64,000 nucleotides of DNA, from NCBI GenBank assembly GCA_016214845.1, contig JACRMS010000008.1, forward strand, positions 1-64,000. Direction: 5' to 3'. The notes below the pieces were generated by a model. That model had not been told where the DNA came from and made no database searches. It saw only the letters and a list, made by a program, of their open reading frames with translations. This DNA comes from Nitrospirota bacterium. Its GTDB lineage: Bacteria > Nitrospirota > Thermodesulfovibrionia > UBA6902. This document shows positions 51,929-60,758 of the stretch, one piece after another (the stretch's first letter is position 1; each line of letters opens with the position of its first letter). Position numbers and translations under genes: made by a program.

Positions 51929-52753
51929 TCAACTTAAATAAGTCTTCAGCGCCTCTTTCCAGTGTCTCAATTCTTTTATGCCCTCAAGTTTGAGCATGGT
52001 ATTTCCAAGCACGGAAAAGGAAGGCCTTTTAGCGGGTCTTTTAAATTTATCGGAAGTAGTTGGATTGATCTTCTTGTTGATGCCTTTTATATTTGCTATC
52101 TCGACTGCGAATTCATGCCACGAACAATGTGATGAATTCGTTACATGGTATATGCCGTAACCCCGGCCGATAAGTTCCCTGAGTTTCATCGCAAGGTCAT
52201 ATGTGTAAGTAGGAGAGCCGAGTTGATCATTGACCACATCTATCTCGTCCCTTGCCGATAAAAGTTTTATTATCGTATCGACAAAATTCCTGCCGTTCCT
52301 GCCGAAAAGCCACGAGGTCCTTACAATATAAAATCTGTTTGTCAGCGATGTTACAAATTGTTCGCCTAAAAGTTTTGAGAGTCCGTACTTGTTAACCGGA
52401 TTAGGCTTGTCCCATTCGTTATAAGGCTCCCCTTTTGTGCCGTCAAAGACATAATCCGAGCTGATGTAAATTACGGGGCATTTAATCTCTTCACACGCTA
52501 TAGTTATGTTCCTGGCCCCGATGCCATTTACAAGATACGCCTTCTCAGGATCGAGTTCGCTTCCATCCACATCAGTGAAAGCCGCTGCATGGAACAAATA
52601 ATCGGGTTTTGCATCACGAATCGCCGTAACGGATTTATCGAGACTGGTGATGTCCAATTCGATGCGCGTAAATGGGAGCAGTTCGACGTCTGTAAAAACA
52701 TTCTTAATATCATAGCCCAGCATCCCGCTTGCGCCGGTGAAAGCGACCTTCAC
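51929..52753 (-). CDS. rfbD: dTDP-4-dehydrorhamnose reductase
   Basis: A 274-residue SDR-type reductase, the last enzyme of dTDP-L-rhamnose synthesis. VAFTGASGMLGYDI is the nucleotide loop, FHAAAFTDVDGSE the conserved segment, VIYISSDYVFDGTKGEPYNEWDKPNPVNKYGLSKLLGEQ the Ser-Tyr-Lys catalytic region, and VRTSWLFGRNGRNFV follows. It is a normal length for RmlD. The GTG start overlaps the rfbB TGA (GTGA at 52750-52753). The operon order is rfbA, rfbC, rfbB, rfbD. Its rhamnose is a likely sugar of the EPS or LPS. Confidence 0.95.
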   Translation of the reverse strand: MKVAFTGASGMLGYDIKNVFTDVELLPFTRIELDITSLDKSVTAIRDAKPDYLFHAAAFTDVDGSELDPEKAYLVNGIGARNITIACEEIKCPVIYISSDYVFDGTKGEPYNEWDKPNPVNKYGLSKLLGEQFVTSLTNRFYIVRTSWLFGRNGRNFVDTIIKLLSARDEIDVVNDQLGSPTYTYDLAMKLRELIGRGYGIYHVTNSSHCSWHEFAVEIANIKGINKKINPTTSDKFKRPAKRPSFSVLGNTMLKLEGIKELRHWKEALKTYLS

Positions 52754-53775
52754 TTTTTCATCCTCTCACCGTATTGAGCGTCATAGTACTGCATGTATTC
52801 TTTTGAATTGATCCTCTGCCACCATTGCTTATTTGAAATATACCACTCAATTGTTTTTGATATCCCATCCTCAAAATTCATCTGAGGCTTCCAGCCTAAC
52901 TGCCGCTCGATCTTTGAAGGATCAATCGCGTATCTCCTGTCATGTCCCTGTCTGTCTTTGACAAATGTTATCAGGCTTAAAAGTTCATCTTCATTTTGGT
53001 CCAGCCGCACAGCAAGTTTCTTGAGCAACAATTTAATAATTTCTATATTCGGCATTTCATTCCGTGAGCCTATGTTAAAAACTTCGCCATATCTGGCGCT
53101 GTAAAGCACTGCATCTACTGCCCTGCAATGGTCTGAAACATAAATCCAGTCCCTGACATTCATGCCGTCCCCGTAAACAGGTATAGGCTTTCTGTTAAGC
53201 GCGTTAATAATCACAAGCGGAATAAGTTTCTCAGGAAATTGATATGGCCCGTAATTATTTGAACACCTTGTTATCATCGCCCTGATTTTAAAGGTTTCAA
53301 CATACGCCCTCACAAGCATGTCGGAAGAAGCCTTGCTTGCGGCATAAGGGCTGTTGGGCTGAAGGGGCGAGTCTTCATTGAAAAATCCTTTTTCCGTAGA
53401 ACCGTAAACCTCGTCAGTCGAGACGTGCAGGAAGATGCAGTCCCTCTGCCTCGCTATCTCAAGAAGATTATGGGTCCCCATGATATTTGTCTGCAGGAAG
53501 GGAGAGGCATCAAGTATGCTTCTGTCGACATGGCTCTCTGCGGCAAAATTTACGACAGCATCAAATGTCAGGCTTTCAATAATCTTTCTGTCACAGATGT
53601 CCCCTTTGACAAAAAAATAGTTGGGAGAGGATTCCACGTCAGTCAGGTTTTCAAGATTGCCGGCATAGGTCAGGTTGTCAATATTGATTACCTGATAGTC
53701 TGGATGGGCAGACAAAACATGTCTGATATAATTTGATCCTATAAATCCCGCGCCGCCTGTGACGAGCAGTTTCAT
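52750..53775 (-). CDS. rfbB: dTDP-glucose 4,6-dehydratase
   Basis: A 341-residue extended SDR enzyme, the second step of dTDP-rhamnose synthesis. LLVTGGAGFIGSNYIRH is the NAD loop, FAAESHVDRSI and HVSTDEVYGS carry the active-site Ser/Thr and Asp-Glu, and SPYAASKASSDMLVRAY has the Tyr-Lys pair. TRCSNNYGPYQFPEKLIPLVI binds substrate. The ATG overlaps the rfbC stop (ATGA). It makes dTDP-4-keto-6-deoxyglucose, also a possible branch point to other sugars in this locus. Confidence 0.96.
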   Translation of the reverse strand: MKLLVTGGAGFIGSNYIRHVLSAHPDYQVINIDNLTYAGNLENLTDVESSPNYFFVKGDICDRKIIESLTFDAVVNFAAESHVDRSILDASPFLQTNIMGTHNLLEIARQRDCIFLHVSTDEVYGSTEKGFFNEDSPLQPNSPYAASKASSDMLVRAYVETFKIRAMITRCSNNYGPYQFPEKLIPLVIINALNRKPIPVYGDGMNVRDWIYVSDHCRAVDAVLYSARYGEVFNIGSRNEMPNIEIIKLLLKKLAVRLDQNEDELLSLITFVKDRQGHDRRYAIDPSKIERQLGWKPQMNFEDGISKTIEWYISNKQWWQRINSKEYMQYYDAQYGERMKK

Positions 53776-54212
53776 TCGTTCATCCTGAACGGGGATAAAG
53801 GATCTTCTTCATATCTTACTTCATCCACCGGTTCTTTCTTCCCCCATCCTTTATAAAGTCTGTCAGGAAGATTTATTACAATGCCTTCACCGTCTCCGGT
53901 GTTCCTATAAGCGTGTACTATTCCAGGCGGGACAATTACAACTGTGGGAACATCTGTATCTATCGTCTTGCTTTCCCGATAAGTGGCGGATGTTTTTCTG
54001 TTGTCCCACAAATATACCCTGAACCTGCCGATGAAGCAAAAGACATCTGTCTGTTCTTTATGCTCATGGGGCCCTCTGACAAGTCCGGGATTTGTCATCG
54101 ATAAATATGACATCACCGGCTTGATCTCGGACTCATCTTCCCTGATTATCTCACCAAGCCAGCCGCGGTTATCTTTAAAAAGTGACAGTTCCTTAATTAG
54201 AAGACCTTCCAC
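53772..54212 (-). CDS. rfbC: dTDP-4-dehydrorhamnose 3,5-epimerase-like cupin (short form)
   Basis: A 146-residue RmlC-type cupin, shorter than the usual 180. DNRGWLGEIIRED, MTNPGLVRGPHEHKEQTDVFCFIGRF (with the expected catalytic His region), VVIVPPGIVHAYRNTG and INLPDRLYKG are conserved. The start is GTG at 54212, six bases after GAGG and one base after the rfbA stop; a TTG at 54224 is the alternative. The neighbouring rfbA, rfbB and rfbD genes support an epimerase role. The short length and altered catalytic segment leave open that it is another 3- or 3,4-isomerase of the same cupin family. Confidence 0.82.
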   Translation of the reverse strand: MEGLLIKELSLFKDNRGWLGEIIREDESEIKPVMSYLSMTNPGLVRGPHEHKEQTDVFCFIGRFRVYLWDNRKTSATYRESKTIDTDVPTVVIVPPGIVHAYRNTGDGEGIVINLPDRLYKGWGKKEPVDEVRYEEDPLSPFRMNE

Positions 54213-54213
54213 C

Positions 54214-55281
54214 TTATACCTCAACTACCGAATCATCGCCCAACATCAGTCTCAACGCTTTATAAGTTGCCCTGTTCTCAACGATTTTCACCCTGCGGCC
54301 GATAAGGCTTTCTTCCAGTCTTTCTATATTTCTCAGCTCGCTTTCATTCATTATTACTGAATGTTCGACCGAAGACTTAATAATACGCACATTGTTCCCT
54401 ATGCTTGTATGAGGGCCGATGAAAGAGCTTTCAATCACGGTATCTTCGCCTATCACAACAGGACCTCTTATCGTGCTGTCTTTAATTATTGAACCCTTGC
54501 CGATTGCAACCCTGCCGAGGAGCCTGCTTGTGTTATCTACGGTGCCGTTAATTTTACCCTTCAGCCATTCATCCAGGACGGTCGCGTTTGCCGTAAGCAT
54601 GTCGTCTTTCTTCCCGGTATCCAGCCACCACATATCAAGCACGAAACTCTCGACATTGCAACCCATATTAATCAACTCCTGAATGGCGTCCGTTATTTCA
54701 AGCTCTCCCCTTTTTGAAGGTTTAATTATTTCAATAGCATCGTGTATCCTCGGAGAGAAAATATATATGCCCACAAGTGCGAAATTTGACGGAGGTGTTT
54801 CCGGCTTTTCTATTAAGCGCAGGACCTTCCCTTCTTTTGAAATATCTGCAACACCAAACTGGCTGGGGTTGTCCACTTCTTTAAGCAGAATAAGCGCTTC
54901 AGGCTTATTCTTATTAAATTCATTAACGAACTTATCTATCCCGCTGCCTATAAGGTTGTCACCAAGATACATTACAAAAGATGACCCGGCAAGAAAAGCT
55001 CTCGCCGTTTTAATAGCGTGAGCGAGTCCGCCAGGCACATCCTGAGTTATATATTGTATGCTTACATCCCAGCGGCTTCCGTCACCTACCGTGTCTTTTA
55101 TCTCTTGTCCTGTCTCAGGTGAAATAATAATCCCGATGTCTTTTATCCCTACCAGGGCTATGTTTTCTATGCAGTAAAAAAGGATTGGTTTATTAGCTAC
55201 AGGCACAAGCTGTTTAGCGCCTGAATAAGTCAGCGGTCTTAATCTTGTGCCCCTCCCTCCACTCAGAATAATTGCTTTCAT
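54214..55281 (-). CDS. rfbA: Glucose-1-phosphate thymidylyltransferase, long form
   Basis: A 355-residue nucleotidyltransferase. The N-terminal GT-A-like domain starts MKAIILSGGRGTRLRPLTYSGAKQLVPVANKPI. YLGDNLI supplies metal and sugar contacts. The C-terminal 110 residues form a left-handed beta-helix (hexapeptide-like GPVVIGEDTVIESSFIGPHTSIGNNV), as in StrD-type long enzymes rather than the 290-residue RmlA. It joins dTTP and glucose-1-phosphate to give dTDP-glucose. It is the first gene of the rhamnose operon; the leader to 55574 is AT-rich. Confidence 0.9.
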   Translation of the reverse strand: MKAIILSGGRGTRLRPLTYSGAKQLVPVANKPILFYCIENIALVGIKDIGIIISPETGQEIKDTVGDGSRWDVSIQYITQDVPGGLAHAIKTARAFLAGSSFVMYLGDNLIGSGIDKFVNEFNKNKPEALILLKEVDNPSQFGVADISKEGKVLRLIEKPETPPSNFALVGIYIFSPRIHDAIEIIKPSKRGELEITDAIQELINMGCNVESFVLDMWWLDTGKKDDMLTANATVLDEWLKGKINGTVDNTSRLLGRVAIGKGSIIKDSTIRGPVVIGEDTVIESSFIGPHTSIGNNVRIIKSSVEHSVIMNESELRNIERLEESLIGRRVKIVENRATYKALRLMLGDDSVVEV

Positions 55282-55493
55282 GGGTTTATATATTAACTAA
55301 AATGTGCTATAACTTCAAATTAGATGCTAACAATTTTATCGAGTGCTAACATTCAATGACTGTACGAAATAACCGTTTTAAAATGTAAAGCTGTCCGACA
55401 CAATTTATTTAAATACTATCGCAATGTAAGGAAATCCGACTTTTAATAAACAATTTTAGAATTCGTTTTTTGATTTTTCAAGAAGTTACAAAG

Positions 55494-55509
55494 TGGAAAG
55501 AAACTTGCA
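55494..55509 (+). promoter_or_regulatory. Likely sigma-54 promoter of the GAF/HD-GYP-like gene
   Basis: TGGAAAGAAACTTGCA has the invariant GG-N10-GC spacing and a perfect TTGCA, but differs from TGGCAC at the -24 box after the GG. The start would be near 55520, about 55 bases before the ATG at 55575. Confidence 0.6.
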
Positions 55510-55574
55510 ACCAGTATACTTAGATTGGACTATTCATTCTTTAATAACTTATAACTATCAATAAAGATGAATAC

Positions 55575-57830
55575 ATGGCGGAAAAAAATAATCACGAATC
55601 AAGGCTTGCGATCATAAATGAAATTATCGGCGTAGTGACCTCAACCGAAAATGTAGATTCCATCACAAATCTCATACTTGACCTTGCCCTCAGCTATACG
55701 AAAGCCCTTAATGGTTCTATTTTATTGTCAAACGGAAACGGCACGTTAGTCGTTAAGGCCTCTAAGGGCATAAACCATGAGGTCATCCCTACTATAAAAA
55801 TAAAATTGGGTGAAGATATCTGTGGCAGGGTTGCAAAAGAAAAACTTCCCGTATTGGTGAAAGACTTAAAAACCGATGAGAGGTTCAGAAAAAAAAGCGA
55901 CGGCAAATATAAAACAGGGTCATTCATTTCATGCCCTATTATAATTCATGACAAGCCGTTTGGTGTTATTAATATAACCGATAAAACAGACGGCACCCCT
56001 TTTACGGAAGATGAATTTTATTTAATCAATATCCTTGCTTCTCAAACAGCCGTCTCGCTGCAATATGCCGGCCTGATGAATGAACTGCGGTTAAAGACCT
56101 CAGAGGTGGATGAAAGAAACAAGGTGCTTATTGATTCCGACAGGTTAAAGAGCGAATTTGTTGCGACAATGTCTCACGAATTCAGGACCCCGCTGAATTC
56201 GATCACAGGTGCTGTATATTACCTCAAAGAAAAAAGGGCACAGGAAGCAGAGCGAAACGAATTCATCAATATAATATCCGACGAGACAAACAGGCTGATA
56301 AACCTCCTTACCGGGCTTCTCAACTTTTCCGTACTCGAAAAAGAAAGGCCCTTCCTTAACCAAAAGGTTTTGAGTTTCAAAGTTATTATTGAAGAGGTGA
56401 TTACATCAAAGATCGTTAAAGACATCCTGGCGCAAAATAACATCTCAATCAAAGCATCGTGTCCTGATTCCCTCCCCGATATCATCGGAGATAAGATACG
56501 CCTGATCCAGTCACTTATACATCTTATTGACGGCATTACAAGGTATACGGCAGCGGGAGACACAATTGATCTGAAGGTAACAGGCAAAGACTCTACTGTA
56601 GATGTAGAATTATTTATTAAGGGGAGGAAAATCCCTGATACTGAGCTGCCGTTTCTTTTTGATGAACGTTCCATCTGGACAGAGGTTTATGAAATTAAAA
56701 ATAAACTTAAGTTTTATCTTTCCCAAAAAACCATAGGGCTTCATAAGGGCGCCCTGTCAGTAATTAATGCACCTGCTGGAATTACCGTACACATCACTTT
56801 TCCAAGAAGCGTGCAGGAATACAGCTCCGCTGAGATTAACGAACTGGCGAAGCTGTTCCTGTCGTTTACTGCTGAAACAATGAACCTTAACAAATGTTCT
56901 CTTATGCTTTACGACGAAATGACCGGAGAGCTGATGATCAGGAGCACTATCGGCTTTGACGAGGACATTATAAGGGAAACCAGGACCAGGCCGGAAGATA
57001 ATATCGCAGGGCGGGTTGCCGCTGAAAATAAACCTTTACTGATTGAAGACATTGAAACTCTTCCAAAGCCCGGGGGGGGAAGCGCGGCGCAATATAATAC
57101 AAAATCTCTCCTCTGTCTTCCTGTCACAATTGACGGCAAGGTAATCGGAGTTTTAAATCTCAATAATAAAGTAAGCGGCAAACCCTTTAACAAAAAAGAC
57201 CTTTACTTCGCATCCACTTTAACAGACCGTTTTGCGCAAATTATTAAAAAATTAAAGAGCGGCAAAATCAGTGATGCGGGGTTTAAACGAATAACCGGAA
57301 GTATGGAGAACCTCCATAACGCAGCGAAACAATACGGGAAGAAAACCGGGGAAACAGCGGACCTCATTTTAAAATTAATGCAGAACATGAAATGCAGCGA
57401 GGATGAAATAAGATTGGCGATCTATGTTTCATCGCTATATGATCTGGGACTGACGCAATTGGATGAAACTATCCTCAGGAAACCTGGAGGGCTTTCTCAT
57501 TTTGAACAGCGGCTCATAAAGACCCATCCATTCCCTGTAGTCGGATTGCTTGAGCCTATTGAGACAGACAAAACAGTCAAAGAGGGCATCCTTCATCACC
57601 ACGAAAGATATGACGGCTCCGGCTATCCTGACGGATTGAAGGGCGACGTCATCCCTTTCATGGCAAGGGTGCTTGCCGTGGTGGACTCATACACTGCGAT
57701 GACATCAGACAGGCCTTACAGAAAAGCCTTCAATAAAAAAGACGCCCTGGAGCAAATCAAGTCAGGGGCCGGCACACAGTTTGACCCTCAGGTCGTATAT
57801 TCATTCACCCGGATAGTACACACAACATAA
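55575..57830 (+). CDS. GAF - histidine kinase-like - GAF - HD-GYP-like signalling protein with degenerate catalytic sites
   Basis: A 751-residue cytoplasmic protein. GAF domain 1 (about 15-165) precedes a HisKA region with FVATMSHEFRTPLNSITG (His201). The ATPase domain (about 260-415) is poor: the N box reads LIDGITRYT instead of NAIKYT, and there is no DxGxG (G1) and no G2 box. GAF 2 spans about 420-570. The C-terminal HD-GYP-like domain has HHHERYDGSGYPDGLKG (about 675) and ALVDSYTAMTSDRPYR, but its HD pair is YD (Tyr621-Asp622) in SSLYDLGLTQLDE. It is therefore unlikely to be a normal kinase or c-di-GMP phosphodiesterase; a sensor or scaffold is more likely. A sigma-54-like promoter lies upstream. 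Confidence 0.82.
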   Translation: MAEKNNHESRLAIINEIIGVVTSTENVDSITNLILDLALSYTKALNGSILLSNGNGTLVVKASKGINHEVIPTIKIKLGEDICGRVAKEKLPVLVKDLKTDERFRKKSDGKYKTGSFISCPIIIHDKPFGVINITDKTDGTPFTEDEFYLINILASQTAVSLQYAGLMNELRLKTSEVDERNKVLIDSDRLKSEFVATMSHEFRTPLNSITGAVYYLKEKRAQEAERNEFINIISDETNRLINLLTGLLNFSVLEKERPFLNQKVLSFKVIIEEVITSKIVKDILAQNNISIKASCPDSLPDIIGDKIRLIQSLIHLIDGITRYTAAGDTIDLKVTGKDSTVDVELFIKGRKIPDTELPFLFDERSIWTEVYEIKNKLKFYLSQKTIGLHKGALSVINAPAGITVHITFPRSVQEYSSAEINELAKLFLSFTAETMNLNKCSLMLYDEMTGELMIRSTIGFDEDIIRETRTRPEDNIAGRVAAENKPLLIEDIETLPKPGGGSAAQYNTKSLLCLPVTIDGKVIGVLNLNNKVSGKPFNKKDLYFASTLTDRFAQIIKKLKSGKISDAGFKRITGSMENLHNAAKQYGKKTGETADLILKLMQNMKCSEDEIRLAIYVSSLYDLGLTQLDETILRKPGGLSHFEQRLIKTHPFPVVGLLEPIETDKTVKEGILHHHERYDGSGYPDGLKGDVIPFMARVLAVVDSYTAMTSDRPYRKAFNKKDALEQIKSGAGTQFDPQVVYSFTRIVHTT

Positions 57831-57947
57831 ATTACCCTCAGTAATGGTCCATTTTCATACCTGTAATCCCAAAAGCAGTCAATATTTTGTATACTATGAT
57901 AAATTTAAAACGCTCTTATATTCAGGCAGGTAATTTTTATTTTCAAA

Positions 57948-58835
57948 ATGAATCTTGATCTCTATTTAAAAGAAAAGAAACGGCTCGTAGATAATTTTCT
58001 CAAAAAATATATTGCTTCCAAAAAAAAGCAGAAGGATTGTCCGGAACAACTCAGCGAGGCAATGGACTACTCTTTGCTGGCGGGCGGAAAAAGGATAAGG
58101 CCCGTCTTGGCAATATCAAGTTATGCGGCAGTTGGAGGGAGATCAAATAATATTCTGCCGGTAGCATCTTCCATCGAATTAATCCATACATATTCATTAA
58201 TACATGACGACCTGCCTGCCATGGACAATGATGATTTCAGAAGAAATAAACCTACGGCGCACAAAACCTTCGGCGAAGCTACCGCCATACTTGCAGGCGA
58301 TGCGCTGCTTACAGACGCCTTTAACATTATTTCCAATACTGACGCGGACCCGGAGAAACTTATAAGAGTAATCCGGGAACTCTCATACGCCAGCGGCCCG
58401 GAAGGCATGGTGGGAGGGCAGACCGTAGACATCCTTCTTGAAGGCAAAAAGGTGAAAAAGGACGACATCGTATATATTCATACACATAAGACAGGGGCGC
58501 TCATCAGGGGTTCTGTCCGCATCGGCGCTATAATGGCCGGGTCCTCTCCGGAAAAACTCGCGGCCCTGACGGAATACGGGGAAAAGACAGGGCTTGCATT
58601 TCAGGTTGTGGATGATATCCTTGATATTACAGGCACGAAAGAAGAGCTGGGCAAGACAGCCGGTGCTGATAAGGCAAAAGGCAAGAATACATATCCATCA
58701 GCCTTCGGAATAAAAAAATCACGGGCGATCGCAGAACGGCTTGTAAATGACTCCGTTAAGGCGTTAAAATGCTTTGACAGCAAGGCAGACCCATTGAGGG
58801 AGATCGCAGGATATATTTTATCAAGAAGGAATTAA
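57948..58835 (+). CDS. ispA: Farnesyl/geranylgeranyl diphosphate synthase
   Basis: A 295-residue trans-prenyltransferase. The first Asp-rich motif is HDDLPAMDNDDFRRNKPTAHK (about 87), the second VVDDILDITGT (about 222), and SLLAGGKRIRPVL is the conserved start of the helix bundle. Its length and the residues before the first motif fit IspA-type enzymes making C15 or C20 diphosphates from isopentenyl diphosphate. It lies three bases upstream of dxs and feeds the undecaprenyl and quinone pathways, including the lipid carrier for the EPS. Confidence 0.93.
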   Translation: MNLDLYLKEKKRLVDNFLKKYIASKKKQKDCPEQLSEAMDYSLLAGGKRIRPVLAISSYAAVGGRSNNILPVASSIELIHTYSLIHDDLPAMDNDDFRRNKPTAHKTFGEATAILAGDALLTDAFNIISNTDADPEKLIRVIRELSYASGPEGMVGGQTVDILLEGKKVKKDDIVYIHTHKTGALIRGSVRIGAIMAGSSPEKLAALTEYGEKTGLAFQVVDDILDITGTKEELGKTAGADKAKGKNTYPSAFGIKKSRAIAERLVNDSVKALKCFDSKADPLREIAGYILSRRN

Positions 58836-58838
58836 TGC

Positions 58839-60728
58839 ATGTTAATAGAAAAAATAAAATCTCCGGAAGACGTCAAAAAACTCTCAGCAGCCGAATTAAC
58901 TGAGCTTGCGGACGAGCTGCGAGAAATAATCATCGGGACGGTGGCGACCAACGGCGGACATCTCGCGTCAAACCTCGGCGCAATTGATCTCACCATAGCC
59001 CTTCATTATGTTTTTAATTCTCCGTCAGACAAGATAATCTGGGATGTCGGGCACCAGTCTTACGCGCACAAACTGCTGACCGGCAGATATAACTCTTTCT
59101 CAAGCATCAGGCAATACGGCGGCATTTCCGGATTTCCCAGGAGAACGGAAAGCCCGCATGACGCCTTTGGCACGGGCCACAGCTCAACTTCAATATCCGC
59201 AGCGCTCGGCATAGCCGTGGCAAGAGACCAGAAAAAGGAAAAGTTCAAGGTTGCGGCAGTTATCGGCGACGGCGCAATGACCGCGGGCCTCGCTTTTGAA
59301 GGGCTGAACCACGCGGGACATTTAAAGAAAGACCTTATCGTCATTCTGAATGACAACGAGATGTCCATCTCTCCCAATGTAGGCGCACTTTCCGCTTATC
59401 TCCGCAGGATAATGATGGGGGACTTATATACGAAATTCAAGAAGGAAACCAAACAGTTTTTAGAGCGCATCCCGACGTTCGGGGAGCCTGTATTAAAAAT
59501 AGCGCAAAAGGCGGAAGACACGGTCAAAGGGTTCTTTGTTCCCGGCCTTCTCTTTGAAGAATTGGGGTTTGAATACGTCGGCCCCGTTGACGGCCATAAG
59601 ATAGATTCACTTATTGAGACCCTGGAAAGATTCAGAGATTTTCCGGGGCCTGTCCTGATACACGCGATCACGAAAAAAGGGAAAGGCTATGAGCCCGCGG
59701 AGAAGAATCCCGGAATTTTTCACGGAGTCGGCCCGTTTGATATAGAAACAGGCGAGCTGCGTTCTTCAGGCAAAAAATCATACAGCGATATCTTCGGTGA
59801 TTGTCTCGTAAGGCTCGCAAAAGATGACAGCCGCATTGTAGCGATAACCGCCGCGATGACGGAAGGCACGGGACTTTCGGAATTTGTGAATAATTTTCCG
59901 AAGAGATTTTATGACGTGGGCATTGCCGAGCCTCATGCCGCAACCTTTGCCGCTGGACTTGCAACCCAGGGGCTAAAGCCTGTCGTGGCAATTTATTCGA
60001 CCTTCCTGCAAAGGGCTTATGATGAAATTATCCATGATGTGTGCCTGCAAAACCTGCCTGTGGTTTTTGCGATTGACAGAAGCGGCATAGTTGGAGACGA
60101 CGGCCCTACACACAACGGCTCGTTTGATATATCATTCCTGAGGCATATTCCCAATCTGATCGTCATGGCCCCGAAAGACGGTCATGAACTGCAATGCATG
60201 TTAAAGACCGCGTTGTCCCTCGACGGCCCCAGCGCAATAAGATATCCGAGGGGAGCGGCAATCGAAGATCAGGGGCATGATGATTTAAAGACTATTCCAA
60301 TAGGCAAAGCAGAAGTTTTGACAGATGGGGACGATATCCTGATCATAGCCATAGGCAGCACAGTAACTCCAGCCGAGGCCTCCGCGCAGCTTCTTGCAGA
60401 GGCCGGTGTCCACGCGTGTGTGGTCAATGCAAGATTCGTAAAGCCTCTGGATACTGATTTAATTTTCCGCCTTGCAAAAAATATCAAACATGTCCTTACA
60501 GTCGAGGAGAACGCGGTCGCCGGCGGCTTCGGAAGCGCTGTGCTGGAAGAGCTTTCCCTGTCCGACATTGAGGGACTGAAAATTAAACTGTTAGGCCTCC
60601 CCGATGCTTTTATCGAACACGGCTCGCAGGGTTTGTTAAGAAAAAAACTCGGACTCGATGCGGAAGGCATCGCAAGAGAAGCCCTTGCGCTGATCGGCGA
60701 CAAGAGAAAAATTTCAAAACAGGGTTAA
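58839..60728 (+). CDS. dxs: 1-deoxy-D-xylulose-5-phosphate synthase
   Basis: A 629-residue thiamine diphosphate enzyme, the first step of the MEP pathway for isoprenoids. IIWDVGHQSYAHKLLTGR, GTGHSSTSISAALG, VIGDGAMTAGLAFEGLNHAG (ThDP-binding GDG) and ILNDNEMSISPNVG lie in the first half. The second half has YDVGIAEPHAATFAAGLA and FAIDRSGIVGDDGPTHNGSFDISFLRHIPN. The length is normal. AAGGA lies ahead of the ATG. It joins ispA and tlyA in one operon, a common bacterial order. Confidence 0.97.
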   Translation: MLIEKIKSPEDVKKLSAAELTELADELREIIIGTVATNGGHLASNLGAIDLTIALHYVFNSPSDKIIWDVGHQSYAHKLLTGRYNSFSSIRQYGGISGFPRRTESPHDAFGTGHSSTSISAALGIAVARDQKKEKFKVAAVIGDGAMTAGLAFEGLNHAGHLKKDLIVILNDNEMSISPNVGALSAYLRRIMMGDLYTKFKKETKQFLERIPTFGEPVLKIAQKAEDTVKGFFVPGLLFEELGFEYVGPVDGHKIDSLIETLERFRDFPGPVLIHAITKKGKGYEPAEKNPGIFHGVGPFDIETGELRSSGKKSYSDIFGDCLVRLAKDDSRIVAITAAMTEGTGLSEFVNNFPKRFYDVGIAEPHAATFAAGLATQGLKPVVAIYSTFLQRAYDEIIHDVCLQNLPVVFAIDRSGIVGDDGPTHNGSFDISFLRHIPNLIVMAPKDGHELQCMLKTALSLDGPSAIRYPRGAAIEDQGHDDLKTIPIGKAEVLTDGDDILIIAIGSTVTPAEASAQLLAEAGVHACVVNARFVKPLDTDLIFRLAKNIKHVLTVEENAVAGGFGSAVLEELSLSDIEGLKIKLLGLPDAFIEHGSQGLLRKKLGLDAEGIAREALALIGDKRKISKQG

Positions 60729-60758
60729 CTTCAAAATCCTGTCCATTCTATTTTTCCA

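Noticed and set aside
59668-60703. Minus-strand frames of 107 and 144 codons within dxs
   Set aside because: Shadow frames of a strongly conserved gene.
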